In this document: positions 41,879 to 49,564 of the stretch, in pieces
How positions within the stretch are numbered: the first letter of the stretch is position 1
Layout: every line of letters begins with the position of its first letter
NCBI GenBank assembly: GCA_015067615.1
Contig: SVMD01000009.1
Span: forward strand, 29,960 to 93,959
DNA length: 64,000 bases
Reading direction: 5' to 3'
From: Oscillospiraceae bacterium
GTDB taxonomy: Bacteria > Bacillota > Clostridia > Oscillospirales > Oscillospiraceae
Position numbers and translations under genes: made by a program
Notes under the pieces: model-generated
Database searches by the model: none
The model's input: only the letters and a program-made list of their open reading frames with translations
Told to the model about the DNA's origin: nothing

Positions 41879-42940
41879 ATGCTGAATAAATTACAGGCCG
41901 TGGCCAATCGGTTTGAAGAACTCTGCGCCAAATCCGAGCAGCCCGACTTTTACAATGACCCCAAGAAGGCAGCGAAGCTGCTGCGGGAAAAGAACGACCT
42001 GGAGCCCATTGTAGCGGCCTTTCAGGCTTATCAAAAAGCCGAAGCGGACATGGCGGACAGCCTGGAGCTCATGTCCGATCCGGAAATGAAGGAGCTGGCC
42101 CAGGAGGAATATTCCGCCGCCAAGGCCGCCAAAGAGGAGCTTTTTGAAAAATTACAGATTTTGCTGCTGCCCAAGGACCCCAACGACGACAAGAACGTCA
42201 TCGTGGAAATCCGCGGCGGCGTGGGCGGCGAGGAAAGCGCCCTGTTCGCCCACAGCCTGTTCCGGATGTATTCCATGTACGCCGCCAAGCAGAACTGGTC
42301 CGTGGAGCTGCTCAACTACAACGAAACGGAGCTGGGCGGCGTGAAGGAAGCGGACTTCGTCATCAATGGCCGGGGCGCTTACAGCCGCATGAAGTGGGAA
42401 TCCGGCGTCCACCGGGTCCAGCGGGTGCCCGAAACCGAATCCGGCGGCCGGGTCCACACCTCCACGGCTACCGTTGCCGTGCTTCCTGAGATGGAGGAAG
42501 TGGACGTGCAGATCAATCCTGCGGACATCGAAATGCAGGTCTACCGGGCCTCCGGCGCCGGCGGACAGCACGTCAACAAGACTTCTTCTGCTGTCCGACT
42601 GATCCACAAGCCCAGCGGCATCGTGGTGGCCTGCCAGGAGGAGCGGAGCCAGCTGCAGAACCGGGAAAAATGCATGCGGATGCTGGCTTCGAAGCTTTAT
42701 GAGATCGAGCAGGAGCGCGTTCAGTCGGAAAACGACGGCATGCGCCGCTCCCAGGTAGGCACCGGCATGCGCAACGAGCGGATCCGTACCTATAATTTCC
42801 CCCAGGGCCGTGTCACGGACCACCGGGTGGGCCTGACCCTCTACAAGATCGATTCCATCATGGACGGCGATATCGACGAGATCATCAACGCCCTGGCCAC
42901 CGCCGACCAGGCAGAGAAGCTGAAAAACGCTGCAAAATAA
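41879..42940 (+). CDS. prfA: Peptide chain release factor 1
   Basis: A 353-residue release factor that terminates translation at UAA and UAG. The catalytic GGQ is in ASGAGGQHVNKTSSA near residue 228; the region GRVHTSTATVAVLPE and the C-terminal RIRTYNFPQGRVTDHR are typical of RF1 rather than RF2. The stop codon directly abuts the left arm of the repeat carrying the DUF559 gene. No prmC lies next to it here. Confidence 0.96.
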   Translation: MLNKLQAVANRFEELCAKSEQPDFYNDPKKAAKLLREKNDLEPIVAAFQAYQKAEADMADSLELMSDPEMKELAQEEYSAAKAAKEELFEKLQILLLPKDPNDDKNVIVEIRGGVGGEESALFAHSLFRMYSMYAAKQNWSVELLNYNETELGGVKEADFVINGRGAYSRMKWESGVHRVQRVPETESGGRVHTSTATVAVLPEMEEVDVQINPADIEMQVYRASGAGGQHVNKTSSAVRLIHKPSGIVVACQEERSQLQNREKCMRMLASKLYEIEQERVQSENDGMRRSQVGTGMRNERIRTYNFPQGRVTDHRVGLTLYKIDSIMDGDIDEIINALATADQAEKLKNAAK

Positions 42941-43399
42941 AGCCTTCCCCTGGGGGAAGGTGGCAGCCCGAAGGGCTGACGGATGAGGGCAATTATGGAG
43001 CAAAAAGAATTACGCAAAAGGTCACAGCAATTGCGAAAGCAGATGACCAAAGAAGAACGTCACTTATGGTATGATTTTCTGAAGACATATCCTGTGCAGT
43101 TCAAACGACAGTATTCTGTGGGTTCATATATTGTTGATTTCTATTGCTTTTACGCAAGGCTGATCATTGAGTTGGATGGTTCGCAGCATTGTGAGCCACA
43201 GGCTATGGAATACGATAAAAAACGTTCCGAATATTTGCAGAAGCAAGGATTCCTTGTGATGCGTTTTTCAAATTTTGATGTAATGACACAATTTCGTGCA
43301 GTATGTGAAATCATCGATGCTGCTGTGAAAAACCGGGTGCGGGGCTGACCCTCATCCGTCTCGCCTGTGGCGAGCCACCTTCCCCCAGGGGAAGGCTTT
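42939..43399. mobile_element. Type A palindromic element carrying a DUF559 nuclease gene
   Basis: The outer 26 bases, starting AAAGCCTTCCCCTGGG, are a perfect inverted repeat between 42939-42964 and 43374-43399. Inside each is a second hairpin, AGCCCGAAGGGCT on the left and TCGCCACAGGCGA on the right: different sequence, same shape. GACGGATGAGGG follows in both (inverted on the right). These are the same two-hairpin arms as the gene-free type A elements. The centre is replaced by a 354-base gene whose start is five bases after the left GAGGG tail and whose TGA directly precedes the right tail. The AAATTATCGTTTA ends are absent, and no clear target duplication is visible. Confidence 0.85.
42995..43348 (+). 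CDS. DUF559 (Vsr-like) endonuclease-domain protein inside a palindromic repeat
   Basis: A 117-residue DUF559 protein, which belongs to the PD-(D/E)XK restriction-endonuclease-like superfamily close to Vsr. The N-terminal helix RKQMTKEERHLWYDFLKTY is a family hallmark. The catalytic core is SYIVDFYCFYARLIIELDGS, with the aspartate of VDF, the glutamate of IELDG and the QH pair following. EYLQKQGFLVMRFSNFDVM closes the fold. The start at 42995 uses GAGGG of the left repeat arm as ribosome-binding site. Its AT-rich codons contrast strongly with prfA and tsaE on either side, which points to transfer. Activity is inferred from family. Confidence 0.9.
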   Translation: MEQKELRKRSQQLRKQMTKEERHLWYDFLKTYPVQFKRQYSVGSYIVDFYCFYARLIIELDGSQHCEPQAMEYDKKRSEYLQKQGFLVMRFSNFDVMTQFRAVCEIIDAAVKNRVRG

Positions 43400-43412
43400 G
43401 GGAGGTAACACT

Positions 43413-43850
43413 ATGACATTCACAACAACTTCCCCTGCGGAAACCGAGCACATCGGTGCCGCTTTGGGTGCGATCATCCCCGCCGGGACCATTCTGGCCT
43501 ACCGGGGGGACCTGGGGGCCGGAAAGACCGCCTTTACCCGGGGCCTGGCCTTAGGGTTGGGCTACGCCGAGCCGGTGACCAGCCCTACCTACACCATCGT
43601 CAACGAATATCTGGGGGGCAGACTTCCCCTGTTCCACTTCGACATGTACCGACTCCGTTCCTCCGATGACCTGTGGGACATCGGCTGGGAGGACTACCTG
43701 GACCGAAACGGCGTCTGCGCCGTGGAGTGGAGCGAAAACGTGGAGGACGCTCTGGAAGGGGCGGTTTCCGTTACCATCGAAAAGACCGGGGAGGAATCCC
43801 GGAGAATCACCATTGAGGGAGGGGATTTTCTTGCTGATCTTAGCCTTTGA
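43413..43850 (+). CDS. tsaE: tRNA threonylcarbamoyladenosine biosynthesis ATPase TsaE
   Basis: A 145-residue ATPase needed with TsaB and TsaD to make t6A37 in tRNA. The Walker A motif is GDLGAGKTAFTRGLALGLG at about residues 32-50; SPTYTIVNEYLGGRLPLFHF and DMYRL form the conserved switch region, and WSENVEDAL is typical of the C-terminus. The start at 43413 (MTFTTTSPAETEHIG) follows GGGAGG, which borders the right arm of the DUF559 element. It overlaps tsaB by 20 bases. Confidence 0.94.
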   Translation: MTFTTTSPAETEHIGAALGAIIPAGTILAYRGDLGAGKTAFTRGLALGLGYAEPVTSPTYTIVNEYLGGRLPLFHFDMYRLRSSDDLWDIGWEDYLDRNGVCAVEWSENVEDALEGAVSVTIEKTGEESRRITIEGGDFLADLSL

Positions 43851-44538
43851 AACCAGCGCCAAGGCCGCTTCCGTTGCCCTGACGGAAAACGGCAAGCTCC
43901 TGGGGGAAAGCTACCAGAACACCGGCCTGACCCACAGCCAGACCCTGATGGTCATGGCAGAGGACCTGCTCAAGCAGTGCGGCAAGACTGTGAATGACAT
44001 CACCGCCGTGGCTGTTGCCGAGGGTCCCGGCTCCTTTACCGGCGTCCGCATCGGCGTGGCGGCGGCCAAGGGCTTCGCCTGGGGTCGGGAAATTCCCTGC
44101 TACGGCATCTCCACCCTGGAGGCCATGGCAGTTTCCCTGGGGGCCTGGGAGGGCCACGTCTGCGCCTGCATGGATGCCAGAAGAAACCAGGTGTACAATG
44201 CGCTGTTTTATGTAAACCAAGGTACTTTGGAGCGGTTTAGCGAGGACCGGGCCATCGCCCTTTCCGACCTGAAAACCGATCTGGAACACATTGACGGCCC
44301 CATCTTCCTGGTGGGTGACGGCGCAGGTCTGACCTACAAAACCCTGGCACCGGAGATTCCCAATTTGATCCTGCCTCCGGAGCACCGCCAGCACCAGCGG
44401 GCCCTGGGCGTTGCCCTGCTGGCAGAAGCCAAAGCCCTGGCCGGGAAAAAAGGCGACGGCAATGCCCTGTCTCCCAACTACCTGAGATTGAGCCAGGCAG
44501 AGCGGGAAAGAATGGAGAAATTAAAAATTACAAATTAA
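43831..44538 (+). CDS. tsaB: tRNA threonylcarbamoyladenosine biosynthesis protein TsaB
   Basis: A 235-residue ASKHA-fold partner of TsaD and TsaE. The N-terminus LILAFETSAKAASVALTENG and the conserved VAVAEGPGSFTGVRIGVAAA near residue 62 identify it. The start is probably TTG at 43831, preceded by GAGGGAGGGG inside tsaE; no better start is in frame. The last residues KLKITN and the stop codon are encoded by the AT-rich repeat at 44521, so the native C-terminus has been replaced or extended by a few residues. tsaD is not in this window. Confidence 0.92.
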   Translation: MLILAFETSAKAASVALTENGKLLGESYQNTGLTHSQTLMVMAEDLLKQCGKTVNDITAVAVAEGPGSFTGVRIGVAAAKGFAWGREIPCYGISTLEAMAVSLGAWEGHVCACMDARRNQVYNALFYVNQGTLERFSEDRAIALSDLKTDLEHIDGPIFLVGDGAGLTYKTLAPEIPNLILPPEHRQHQRALGVALLAEAKALAGKKGDGNALSPNYLRLSQAERERMEKLKITN

Positions 44539-44596
44539 GAATTACAAATTTGATTGTCTATAATTTATCATTTGTAATTTGTAATTATGAATTATA
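44521..44596. repeat. AT-rich ATTACAAATT palindrome after tsaB
   Basis: AAAAATTACAAATTAAGAAT and AATTTGTAATTATGAATTAT are inverted around GATTGTCTATAATTTATCA. It closely matches the element at 26869-26947. It overlaps the tsaB stop and ends near the upp ribosome-binding site. Confidence 0.8.
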
Positions 44597-44626
44597 GAAA
44601 ATTATAAGATAAAGGAGAACCCAATC

Positions 44627-45253
44627 ATGGCTGTACACGTTTTAGACCATCCCCTGATCCAGCACAAGCTGGCCGTCCTGCGCAACAAGGAGACCCCTGT
44701 CAAGGAATTCCGTGAGCTGATCAGCGAAATCGCCGGCCTCATGTGCTACGAGGCCACCCGGAACCTGCCCACCGAGGAGGTGCTGGTGGAGACCCCCATC
44801 ACCACCGCCAAGTGCCGGATGCTCTCCGGTAAGAAGCTGGCCATTGTCCCTGTCCTCCGGGCCGGCCTGGGCATGGTGGACTCCATGGTTGACCTGATTC
44901 CCTCCGCCAAGATCGGCCACATCGGCCTGTACCGTGACCCCGTGACCCACGAGCCTGTGGAATACTACTGCAAGCTGCCTGAGGATATCGAAAACCGGGT
45001 CACCTTCGTGGTGGATCCCATGCTGGCCACCGGCGGCAGCGCCGTGGCAGCCATCGACTTCCTGAAGAAGCACGGCTGCAAGAACATCGTCATGATGAAC
45101 ATCATCGGCTGTCCCGAGGGCATCAAAACTGTCACCGAGGCCCACCCCGATGTGGACATCTACATGGCCGCCTGCGACGAAAAGCTCAACGACCACGCCT
45201 ACATCGTCCCCGGCCTGGGCGACGCCGGCGACCGGATCTTCGGCACCAAGTAA
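44627..45253 (+). CDS. upp: Uracil phosphoribosyltransferase
   Basis: A 208-residue salvage enzyme that makes UMP from uracil and PRPP. The PRPP-binding loop is [20 protein letters not shown] near residue 125; the start [20 protein letters not shown] and the C-terminal [16 protein letters not shown] are diagnostic. AAAGGAGAACCCAATC precedes the ATG. A strong terminator follows, so it ends the transcription unit running from rlmA or is expressed alone. Confidence 0.97.
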   Translation: MAVHVLDHPLIQHKLAVLRNKETPVKEFRELISEIAGLMCYEATRNLPTEEVLVETPITTAKCRMLSGKKLAIVPVLRAGLGMVDSMVDLIPSAKIGHIGLYRDPVTHEPVEYYCKLPEDIENRVTFVVDPMLATGGSAVAAIDFLKKHGCKNIVMMNIIGCPEGIKTVTEAHPDVDIYMAACDEKLNDHAYIVPGLGDAGDRIFGTK

Positions 45254-45267
45254 GTCCATAGATTGCT

Positions 45268-45297
45268 GCACCCCCGGCGGAATTCCGCCGGGGGTGC
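45268..45297 (+). terminator. Terminator-like hairpin after upp
   Basis: GCACCCCCGGCGGAA and TTCCGCCGGGGGTGC form a perfect fifteen-pair palindrome without a pronounced U tract, 15 bases after the stop. Confidence 0.75.
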
Positions 45298-45309
45298 TTA
45301 CTTGGTGAG

Positions 45310-45490
45310 ATAAATTATCGTTTAGCGCACCAACGCGCCGAAGGCGCCTTGCCTCTCCCTTTGGGAGAGGTGGCAGTCCGAAGGACTGACGGAGAGGGTG
45401 TCGTAACGTCTTTAGCCCTCTCAGTCACCGCTAAAGCGGTGCCAGCTCCCCCAGAGGGGGAGCCAAGTTACTGATAAATAATAATTTACC
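45310..45490. repeat. Type A palindromic element, near twin of 8463-8645
   Basis: The ends TAAATTATCGTTTAGC and TAAATAATAATTTACC flank arms with CTCTCCCTTTGGGAGAG, AGTCCGAAGGACT and GGAGAGGG on the left, and CACCGCTAAAGCGGTG with CTCCCCCAGAGGGGGAG on the right. One hairpin differs from the twin by paired changes (GCTAAAGC here, GCCAAAGGC there), which keeps the stem. Confidence 0.83.
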
Positions 45491-45498
45491 GCCCTATC

Positions 45499-45529
45499 AA
45501 AAAGCTGCCGCCCGGTGGGCGGCAGCTTC
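45499..45529 (-). terminator. Terminator after pta
   Basis: AAAAAGCTGCCGCCC and GGGCGGCAGCTT pair around GGT, with the A run giving U on the minus strand. Confidence 0.9.
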
Positions 45530-45551
45530 GTGCTTATGTACTTTTCCGGAA

Positions 45552-46550
45552 TTAGACCATTGCAGCGGTGATGATGGCCATCTTGTAGACCTCTTCTGCG
45601 TTGCAGCCGCGGGACAGGTCGTTGATGGGAGCAGCCAGACCCTGCAGGATGGGGCCCAGAGCTTCGTAGCCGCCCAGACGCTGAGCGATCTTGTAGCCGA
45701 TGTTACCAGCCTCGATGGTGGGGAAGATGAAGGTGTTGGCGTAGCCTGCCACGGGGGAGCCGGGGAACTTCAGCTGGCCCACCTCGGGAGCGACGGCTGC
45801 GTCGAACTGCATCTCGCCGTCGATGGCCAGGTCGGGAGCCATTTCCTTGGCAACGGCGGTGGCGTCGTGGCTGAGCTTAACGGTGCCGCCCTTGCCGGAG
45901 CCGTTGGTGGAGAAGCTCAGCATAGCGACCTTGGGGTCGATGCCGAAGACCTTGGCGGTGTTGGCGGTCTCGATGGCAACCTCAGCCAGCTGCTGGGCAG
46001 CGGACAGAACCACGTTGCCGTCCTTGTCCAGACGGTCCTCATAGCCCAGGTTGATGGCGCAGTCGCCCATGGCCAGCTTCTCTTCGCCGCGGATCATGAT
46101 GAAGCAGGAGGACACCAGGTGGGAGCCCTTCTTGGTCTTGACGATCTGCAGAGCGGGACGGACGGTATCGGCGGTGGAGTAGGTGGCGCCGCCCAGCAGG
46201 GAGTCAGCGTAGCCCATCTTCACCAGCATGGTGCCGAAGTAGTTGCCCTTGGACAGAGCCTTGCGGCAGTCCTCAGCGGACATCTTGCCCTTGCGCAGCT
46301 CGACCATCTTCTCGACCATGGCGTCCATCTCGGGGTAGGTGGCGGGATCCAGGATCTCGATGCCCTCGATGTCGAAGCCGCCCTTGGCAGCGTTGGCCTT
46401 GACCTCGTCCACATTGCCGACCAAGATGACCTTCAGGAAGCCGTCGGCCTTCAGGCGGGCGGTAGCCTCCAGGATACGGGCGTCATGGCCCTCGGTAAAG
46501 ACGATGGAGCGGGGATTGGCCTTCAAAGTTTCGATCATTGCATTGAACAT
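45552..46550 (-). CDS. pta: Phosphate acetyltransferase
   Basis: A 332-residue enzyme that converts acetyl-CoA and phosphate to acetyl phosphate, the first step of acetate formation and ATP gain. Family features are IVFTEGHDARILEATARL, the central GATYSTADTVRPALQIV and SHLVSSCFIMI, and the C-terminal FPTIEAGNIGYKIAQRLGG and Y E A L G P I L Q G. GGAGG lies nine bases before the ATG at 46550. No ackA is adjacent. It is monocistronic with a strong promoter. Confidence 0.96.
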   Translation of the reverse strand: MFNAMIETLKANPRSIVFTEGHDARILEATARLKADGFLKVILVGNVDEVKANAAKGGFDIEGIEILDPATYPEMDAMVEKMVELRKGKMSAEDCRKALSKGNYFGTMLVKMGYADSLLGGATYSTADTVRPALQIVKTKKGSHLVSSCFIMIRGEEKLAMGDCAINLGYEDRLDKDGNVVLSAAQQLAEVAIETANTAKVFGIDPKVAMLSFSTNGSGKGGTVKLSHDATAVAKEMAPDLAIDGEMQFDAAVAPEVGQLKFPGSPVAGYANTFIFPTIEAGNIGYKIAQRLGGYEALGPILQGLAAPINDLSRGCNAEEVYKMAIITAAMV

Positions 46551-46600
46551 ATGATATCAGTCCTCCATATTCGGGTCGATGCCCGTATTTTTACGGATTA

Positions 46601-46629
46601 ATTATACAACAACCCGACGCACTGTGCAA
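46601..46629 (-). promoter_or_regulatory. Promoter for pta
   Basis: TTGCAC (46629-46624) and TATAAT (46606-46601) on the minus strand are 17 bases apart, about 50 bases before the start codon. Confidence 0.78.
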
Positions 46630-46956
46630 CCATTTTTAGAAATTTTTACTAAAGGATACAGCACAAGACTCTAAAATTTTGAAAATCTCCGAAAAAATTA
46701 TACAAAAGCCGGTGAAACCTTCCGCGGAAAGTTGCCTTTGTGCCGAGTTTGACCGTGCAATTTTGGATCAGGCTTTCTTAATTTACATGGTTATATGACC
46801 ATTAATAACAATTAAGCGAACCCTAATTTTGAACAAATCGATAATCTTGTATCCCATTGTCCCAAGAAAAGTTCGGAAAACCCCATTTTATCCTGTGAAG
46901 CCATAATTTTTCATGTGATTTTCGGCCGGAGGGCCGTATTTTTGGTATTCCGTCAA
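46630..46956. other. AT-rich divergent intergenic region with no recognised gene
   Basis: About 330 bases between the pta and nfeD promoters are AT-rich and carry none of the family repeats. A small hairpin CGGCC-GGAG-GGCCG followed by TATTTTT lies at 46923-46942 and may be a weak terminator. I see no supported reading frame or known RNA element; an undetected small RNA or regulatory region is possible. Confidence 0.4.
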
Positions 46957-46985
46957 TTGACGAAAATCCTTCGTTCTGATACACT
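46957..46985 (+). promoter_or_regulatory. Promoter of the nfeD-SPFH operon
   Basis: TTGACG (46957-46962) and TACACT (46980-46985) are 17 bases apart, 39 bases before the nfeD start. Confidence 0.72.
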
Positions 46986-47023
46986 ATTATCACAACCAAA
47001 CCACATCGAAAGGAGGTAACAAG

Positions 47024-47473
47024 ATGAATTGGGCTGCTGTATTTTGGCTGGTCATGATCGTGGTGTTCCTGCTGGTGGAGGCATCCACCGTCACCCTGGT
47101 CTCCACCTGGTTCGCTCTGGGCTCCCTGGCTGCCATGCTGGTGAGTATCCTGAAGGGTCCAGTCTGGTTCCAGGCCGCGGTATTCGTTATCGTGTCCGCC
47201 ATCTGTCTGACTGCGCTGCGGCCCCTGGTCCGCAAGCACATTCAACCCAAGCTCACCAAGACCAACGTGGATGCGGTGGTGGGCGCCACCGGACTTGTCA
47301 TCACCCCCATTGACAATGTGTCCGCCGTGGGCCAGGTGAAGCTGGGCGCCATGACCTGGACCGCCCGGAGCGTATCCGGCGAACCCATCCCCCAGGGCAC
47401 GCTGGTAAAGGTTGTCCGTATCGAGGGTGTCAAGGCCTTCGTGGAACCTGTTGCGGAAAAAGCCGCAGTGTAA
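47024..47473 (+). CDS. NfeD-like membrane protein
   Basis: A 149-residue NfeD-family protein. The first 75 residues contain two or three membrane helices (FWLVMIVVFLLVEA; TWFALGSLAAMLVSI; FQAAVFVIVSAICL). The C-terminal part is the small OB-fold domain: DAVVGATGLVITPIDNV, GQVKLGAMTWTARS and GTLVKVVRIEGVKAFVEP. NfeD proteins are almost always encoded next to SPFH/stomatin proteins and are thought to assist membrane microdomains. The SPFH gene follows 47 bases downstream. Confidence 0.9.
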   Translation: MNWAAVFWLVMIVVFLLVEASTVTLVSTWFALGSLAAMLVSILKGPVWFQAAVFVIVSAICLTALRPLVRKHIQPKLTKTNVDAVVGATGLVITPIDNVSAVGQVKLGAMTWTARSVSGEPIPQGTLVKVVRIEGVKAFVEPVAEKAAV

Positions 47474-47520
47474 ATTTCCCCGCTGAGTAAATCCACAACA
47501 ATATTTATGGAGGTAGAATT

Positions 47521-48438
47521 ATGGGTTATATTCTGTTAGCACTGGCGATCATTGCATTCGCCCTGATCATCAGCAATATCCACTTCGTCCAGCAGTCCCG
47601 GGCCTACGTCATCGAGCGTCTGGGTGCCTACCACAGCGTGTGGAGCGTGGGCCCCCACTTCAAGATCCCCTTCATCGACCGCATCGCCCGCCGGGTCAGC
47701 CTGAAGGAGCAGGTGCTGGACTATCCCCCCCAGCCCGTGATCACCAAGGATAACGTCACCATGCAGATCGACACCGTCGTGTACTTCCAGATCACCGACC
47801 CCAAGCTGTACACCTACGGCGTGGAGCAGCCCATGATGGCCATGGAGACCCTCACCGCCACCACCCTGCGTAACATCATCGGCGACCTGGAGCTGGACCA
47901 GACCCTGACCTCCCGCGACGTGGTCAATACCAAGATGCGGGCCATCCTGGACGAGGCCACCGACCCCTGGGGCATCAAGGTCAACCGCGTGGAGCTGAAG
48001 AACATTCTGCCCCCCGCCGATATCCAGAACTCCATGGAGAAGCAGATGAAGGCCGAGCGTGACCGCCGTCAGGCCATCCTGCAGGCCGAGGGCTCCAAGA
48101 AGTCCGCCATCCTGCTGGCCGAAGGCGAGCGGGAATCCGCCATCCTGAGAGCTGACGCTGAGAAGCAGGCCGCCATCCTGAGAGCCGAGGCTGAGCGTGA
48201 GTCCGCAATTCTGAAGGCCGAAGGTGAGGCCGAGGCCATCCGTAAGGTCCAGCAGGCACTGGCCGACTCCCTGGCCATGCTGAATGAGAAGGCTCCCAAC
48301 GAGCAGGTCATCAAGCTGAAGTCCATTGAGGCCATGCAGAAGATCGCCGACGGCAAGGCAACCAAGATCATCATTCCCAGCGAAATGCAGGGTCTGGTGG
48401 GTCTGGCCAACGGCATCGTGGAAGGCACCAAGGAATAA
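47521..48438 (+). CDS. SPFH/stomatin-like membrane scaffold protein
   Basis: A 305-residue stomatin/QmcA-type protein. One N-terminal membrane helix (about 2-18) anchors it; the SPFH domain includes SRAYVIERLGAYHSVWSVGP, DYPPQPVITKDNVTMQIDTV and TLRNIIGDLELDQTL. A long Ala/Glu-rich coiled coil follows. Residues 185-239 hold five consecutive 11-residue repeats of the form AIL-x-A-(E/D)-(G/A)-x-x-x-(S/A). Such proteins form large rings or cages at membranes and often bind proteases such as FtsH. It pairs with the NfeD gene upstream. Confidence 0.93.
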   Translation: MGYILLALAIIAFALIISNIHFVQQSRAYVIERLGAYHSVWSVGPHFKIPFIDRIARRVSLKEQVLDYPPQPVITKDNVTMQIDTVVYFQITDPKLYTYGVEQPMMAMETLTATTLRNIIGDLELDQTLTSRDVVNTKMRAILDEATDPWGIKVNRVELKNILPPADIQNSMEKQMKAERDRRQAILQAEGSKKSAILLAEGERESAILRADAEKQAAILRAEAERESAILKAEGEAEAIRKVQQALADSLAMLNEKAPNEQVIKLKSIEAMQKIADGKATKIIIPSEMQGLVGLANGIVEGTKE

Positions 48439-48447
48439 TCACCACCG

Positions 48448-48473
48448 TCGGGAGGGCTCCACAGCCCTCCCGA
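48448..48473 (+). terminator. Hairpin between the SPFH gene and the next gene
   Basis: TCGGGAGGGCT and AGCCCTCCCGA form a perfect eleven-pair stem ten bases after the SPFH stop, followed by TTCTC. It may reduce, but probably does not abolish, read-through into the genes that follow. Confidence 0.65.
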
Positions 48474-48502
48474 TTCTCAAAAAGAGAGAAGGAGGAATCC
48501 CT

Positions 48503-49063
48503 ATGAATGAAAATGTGAACTCTCCCGCAATGTGGCTGCGGTATCTGCTGTATGTAGGCATTGCCGCCATGGCCAATTCCCTGCTGGGCCTTTTCCTGCC
48601 CGGCAAGCTGTCCACCTGGATCGGCTTCGCCGTCAGCGCGGCCACGGTGTACCTGCTGTTCCGGCTCATCAGCGCCAATTCCCGGTATAAGACCGCGGCC
48701 CTCTTCGGTGCCGGCGCGCTGATCTGCAATCTGCTGGGCATCGCTTCCCTGAGTCTGGCCGCTTCCATCTGCGCCATTGTGGCCCAGTACCAGGAGTACC
48801 AGGCCCACAGCGAGCTGATCGCGGAGCAGGATTCCAGGCTGGCTGGAAAGTGGAGCAGCCTGTTCTGGCTCCAGTTCGGCGTGGAAGTGATCACGGTTCT
48901 GCTGACGGCTGTGTTTGTGGGTGTTCTGGTGGCAGCCAGCGGCATGGATGCGGCGGTGGTGACCGGCCTGGTCACTGTGATCGTGGCTGTGTTCTCCGTG
49001 GTGCTGAAGCTTCTGTACCTGAGCTACCTGAACCGGACCGTCAAGCTGCTGGAAGAGGCGTAA
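48503..49063 (+). CDS. Multi-pass membrane protein of unknown function
   Basis: A 186-residue protein with about five hydrophobic segments: YLLYVGIAAMANSLLGLFL, TWIGFAVSAATVYLLFRLI, TAALFGAGALICNLLGIASL, VITVLLTAVFVGVLVAA and VVTGLVTVIVAVFSVVLKLL. The loop EYQAHSELIAEQDSRLAGKW is the only long polar stretch. AAGGAGGAATCCCT precedes the ATG at 48503. It lies 64 bases after the SPFH gene and is followed within five bases by another small membrane protein. The family is not recognised; a role alongside the SPFH scaffold is only positional inference. Confidence 0.8.
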   Translation: MNENVNSPAMWLRYLLYVGIAAMANSLLGLFLPGKLSTWIGFAVSAATVYLLFRLISANSRYKTAALFGAGALICNLLGIASLSLAASICAIVAQYQEYQAHSELIAEQDSRLAGKWSSLFWLQFGVEVITVLLTAVFVGVLVAASGMDAAVVTGLVTVIVAVFSVVLKLLYLSYLNRTVKLLEEA

Positions 49064-49067
49064 TGGG

Positions 49068-49247
49068 ATGAACTGGCGTTTGATTCTGCTGAGTCTGGTG
49101 GCTCTGGGGCTGCTGGTGCTGGCCATTGCCACCTGGGGCAGTGTGGGCAGCGCCGTGTGCATCCTGTGCCTTATGAGTATGGGCTCTGCGCTGCTGGTAA
49201 AGAAATTTCTCATCAACCGGGACGACAGTCCCTTCGATTCGGAGTGA
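49068..49247 (+). CDS. Very small membrane protein (59 residues)
   Basis: A 59-residue protein starting MNWRLILLSLVALGLL. It contains two hydrophobic helices (about 4-22 and 26-45) and ends in a short basic/acidic tail, KKFLINRDDSPFDSE. It begins four bases after the stop of the previous gene and ends six bases before the DUF6440 gene, which supports its reality as an operon member. No family is recognised. The ribosome-binding site is weak (GAAGAGG within the preceding gene). Confidence 0.65.
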   Translation: MNWRLILLSLVALGLLVLAIATWGSVGSAVCILCLMSMGSALLVKKFLINRDDSPFDSE

Positions 49248-49253
49248 TACAAT

Positions 49254-49448
49254 ATGGATGAAAAGCGATTTGTAAAGACCTATTCCCAGGGCGGCTTCGC
49301 CAACCCGGGAATGGAAATCTGGGTGGACCGGGTCACCGGTGTCAACTACCTGTTCACCACCTCCGGCTACGCCGGCGGCCTGACGGTGCTGGTGGATGCC
49401 CAGGGCAAGCCCATCATCACACCCCCCTCCCAGCTGATCAAAGAATAA
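49254..49448 (+). CDS. DUF6440 family small protein
   Basis: A 64-residue soluble protein. The core ILVDKETGVNYLF-type motif of DUF6440 appears as EIWVDRVTGVNYLFTTSGYA, followed by GGLTVLVDAQGKPIITPP. The function of the family is unknown; such proteins are frequent in Firmicutes as small lone domains. It is the last gene of the nfeD operon, ahead of a strong terminator. Confidence 0.85.
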   Translation: MDEKRFVKTYSQGGFANPGMEIWVDRVTGVNYLFTTSGYAGGLTVLVDAQGKPIITPPSQLIKE

Positions 49449-49456
49449 ACCACAAA

Positions 49457-49486
49457 GCGCCCACCGCACAAGCGGTGGGCGCATTT
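49457..49486 (+). terminator. Terminator of the nfeD operon
   Basis: GCGCCCACCGC and GCGGTGGGCGC form an eleven-pair stem with loop ACAA, followed by ATTT. A second short hairpin, ACCGCGGT repeated at 49512-49534, follows. Confidence 0.85.
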
Positions 49487-49564
49487 CTGCTGTTCCGACA
49501 GAAATGCAAAAACCGCGGTACACCAAACCGCGGTCTTTGCAACAAGAAAAGAGGAGAGGAAAAA

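Noticed and set aside
42939..43399. Integron attC site or phage attachment site
   Set aside because: No integrase gene, attI-like core sites or gene-cassette array is present. The arms match the dispersed repeats of this genome instead.
46630..46956. Riboswitch or T-box before nfeD
   Set aside because: I could not find a conserved T-box, specifier loop or known aptamer core; only a small hairpin is visible.
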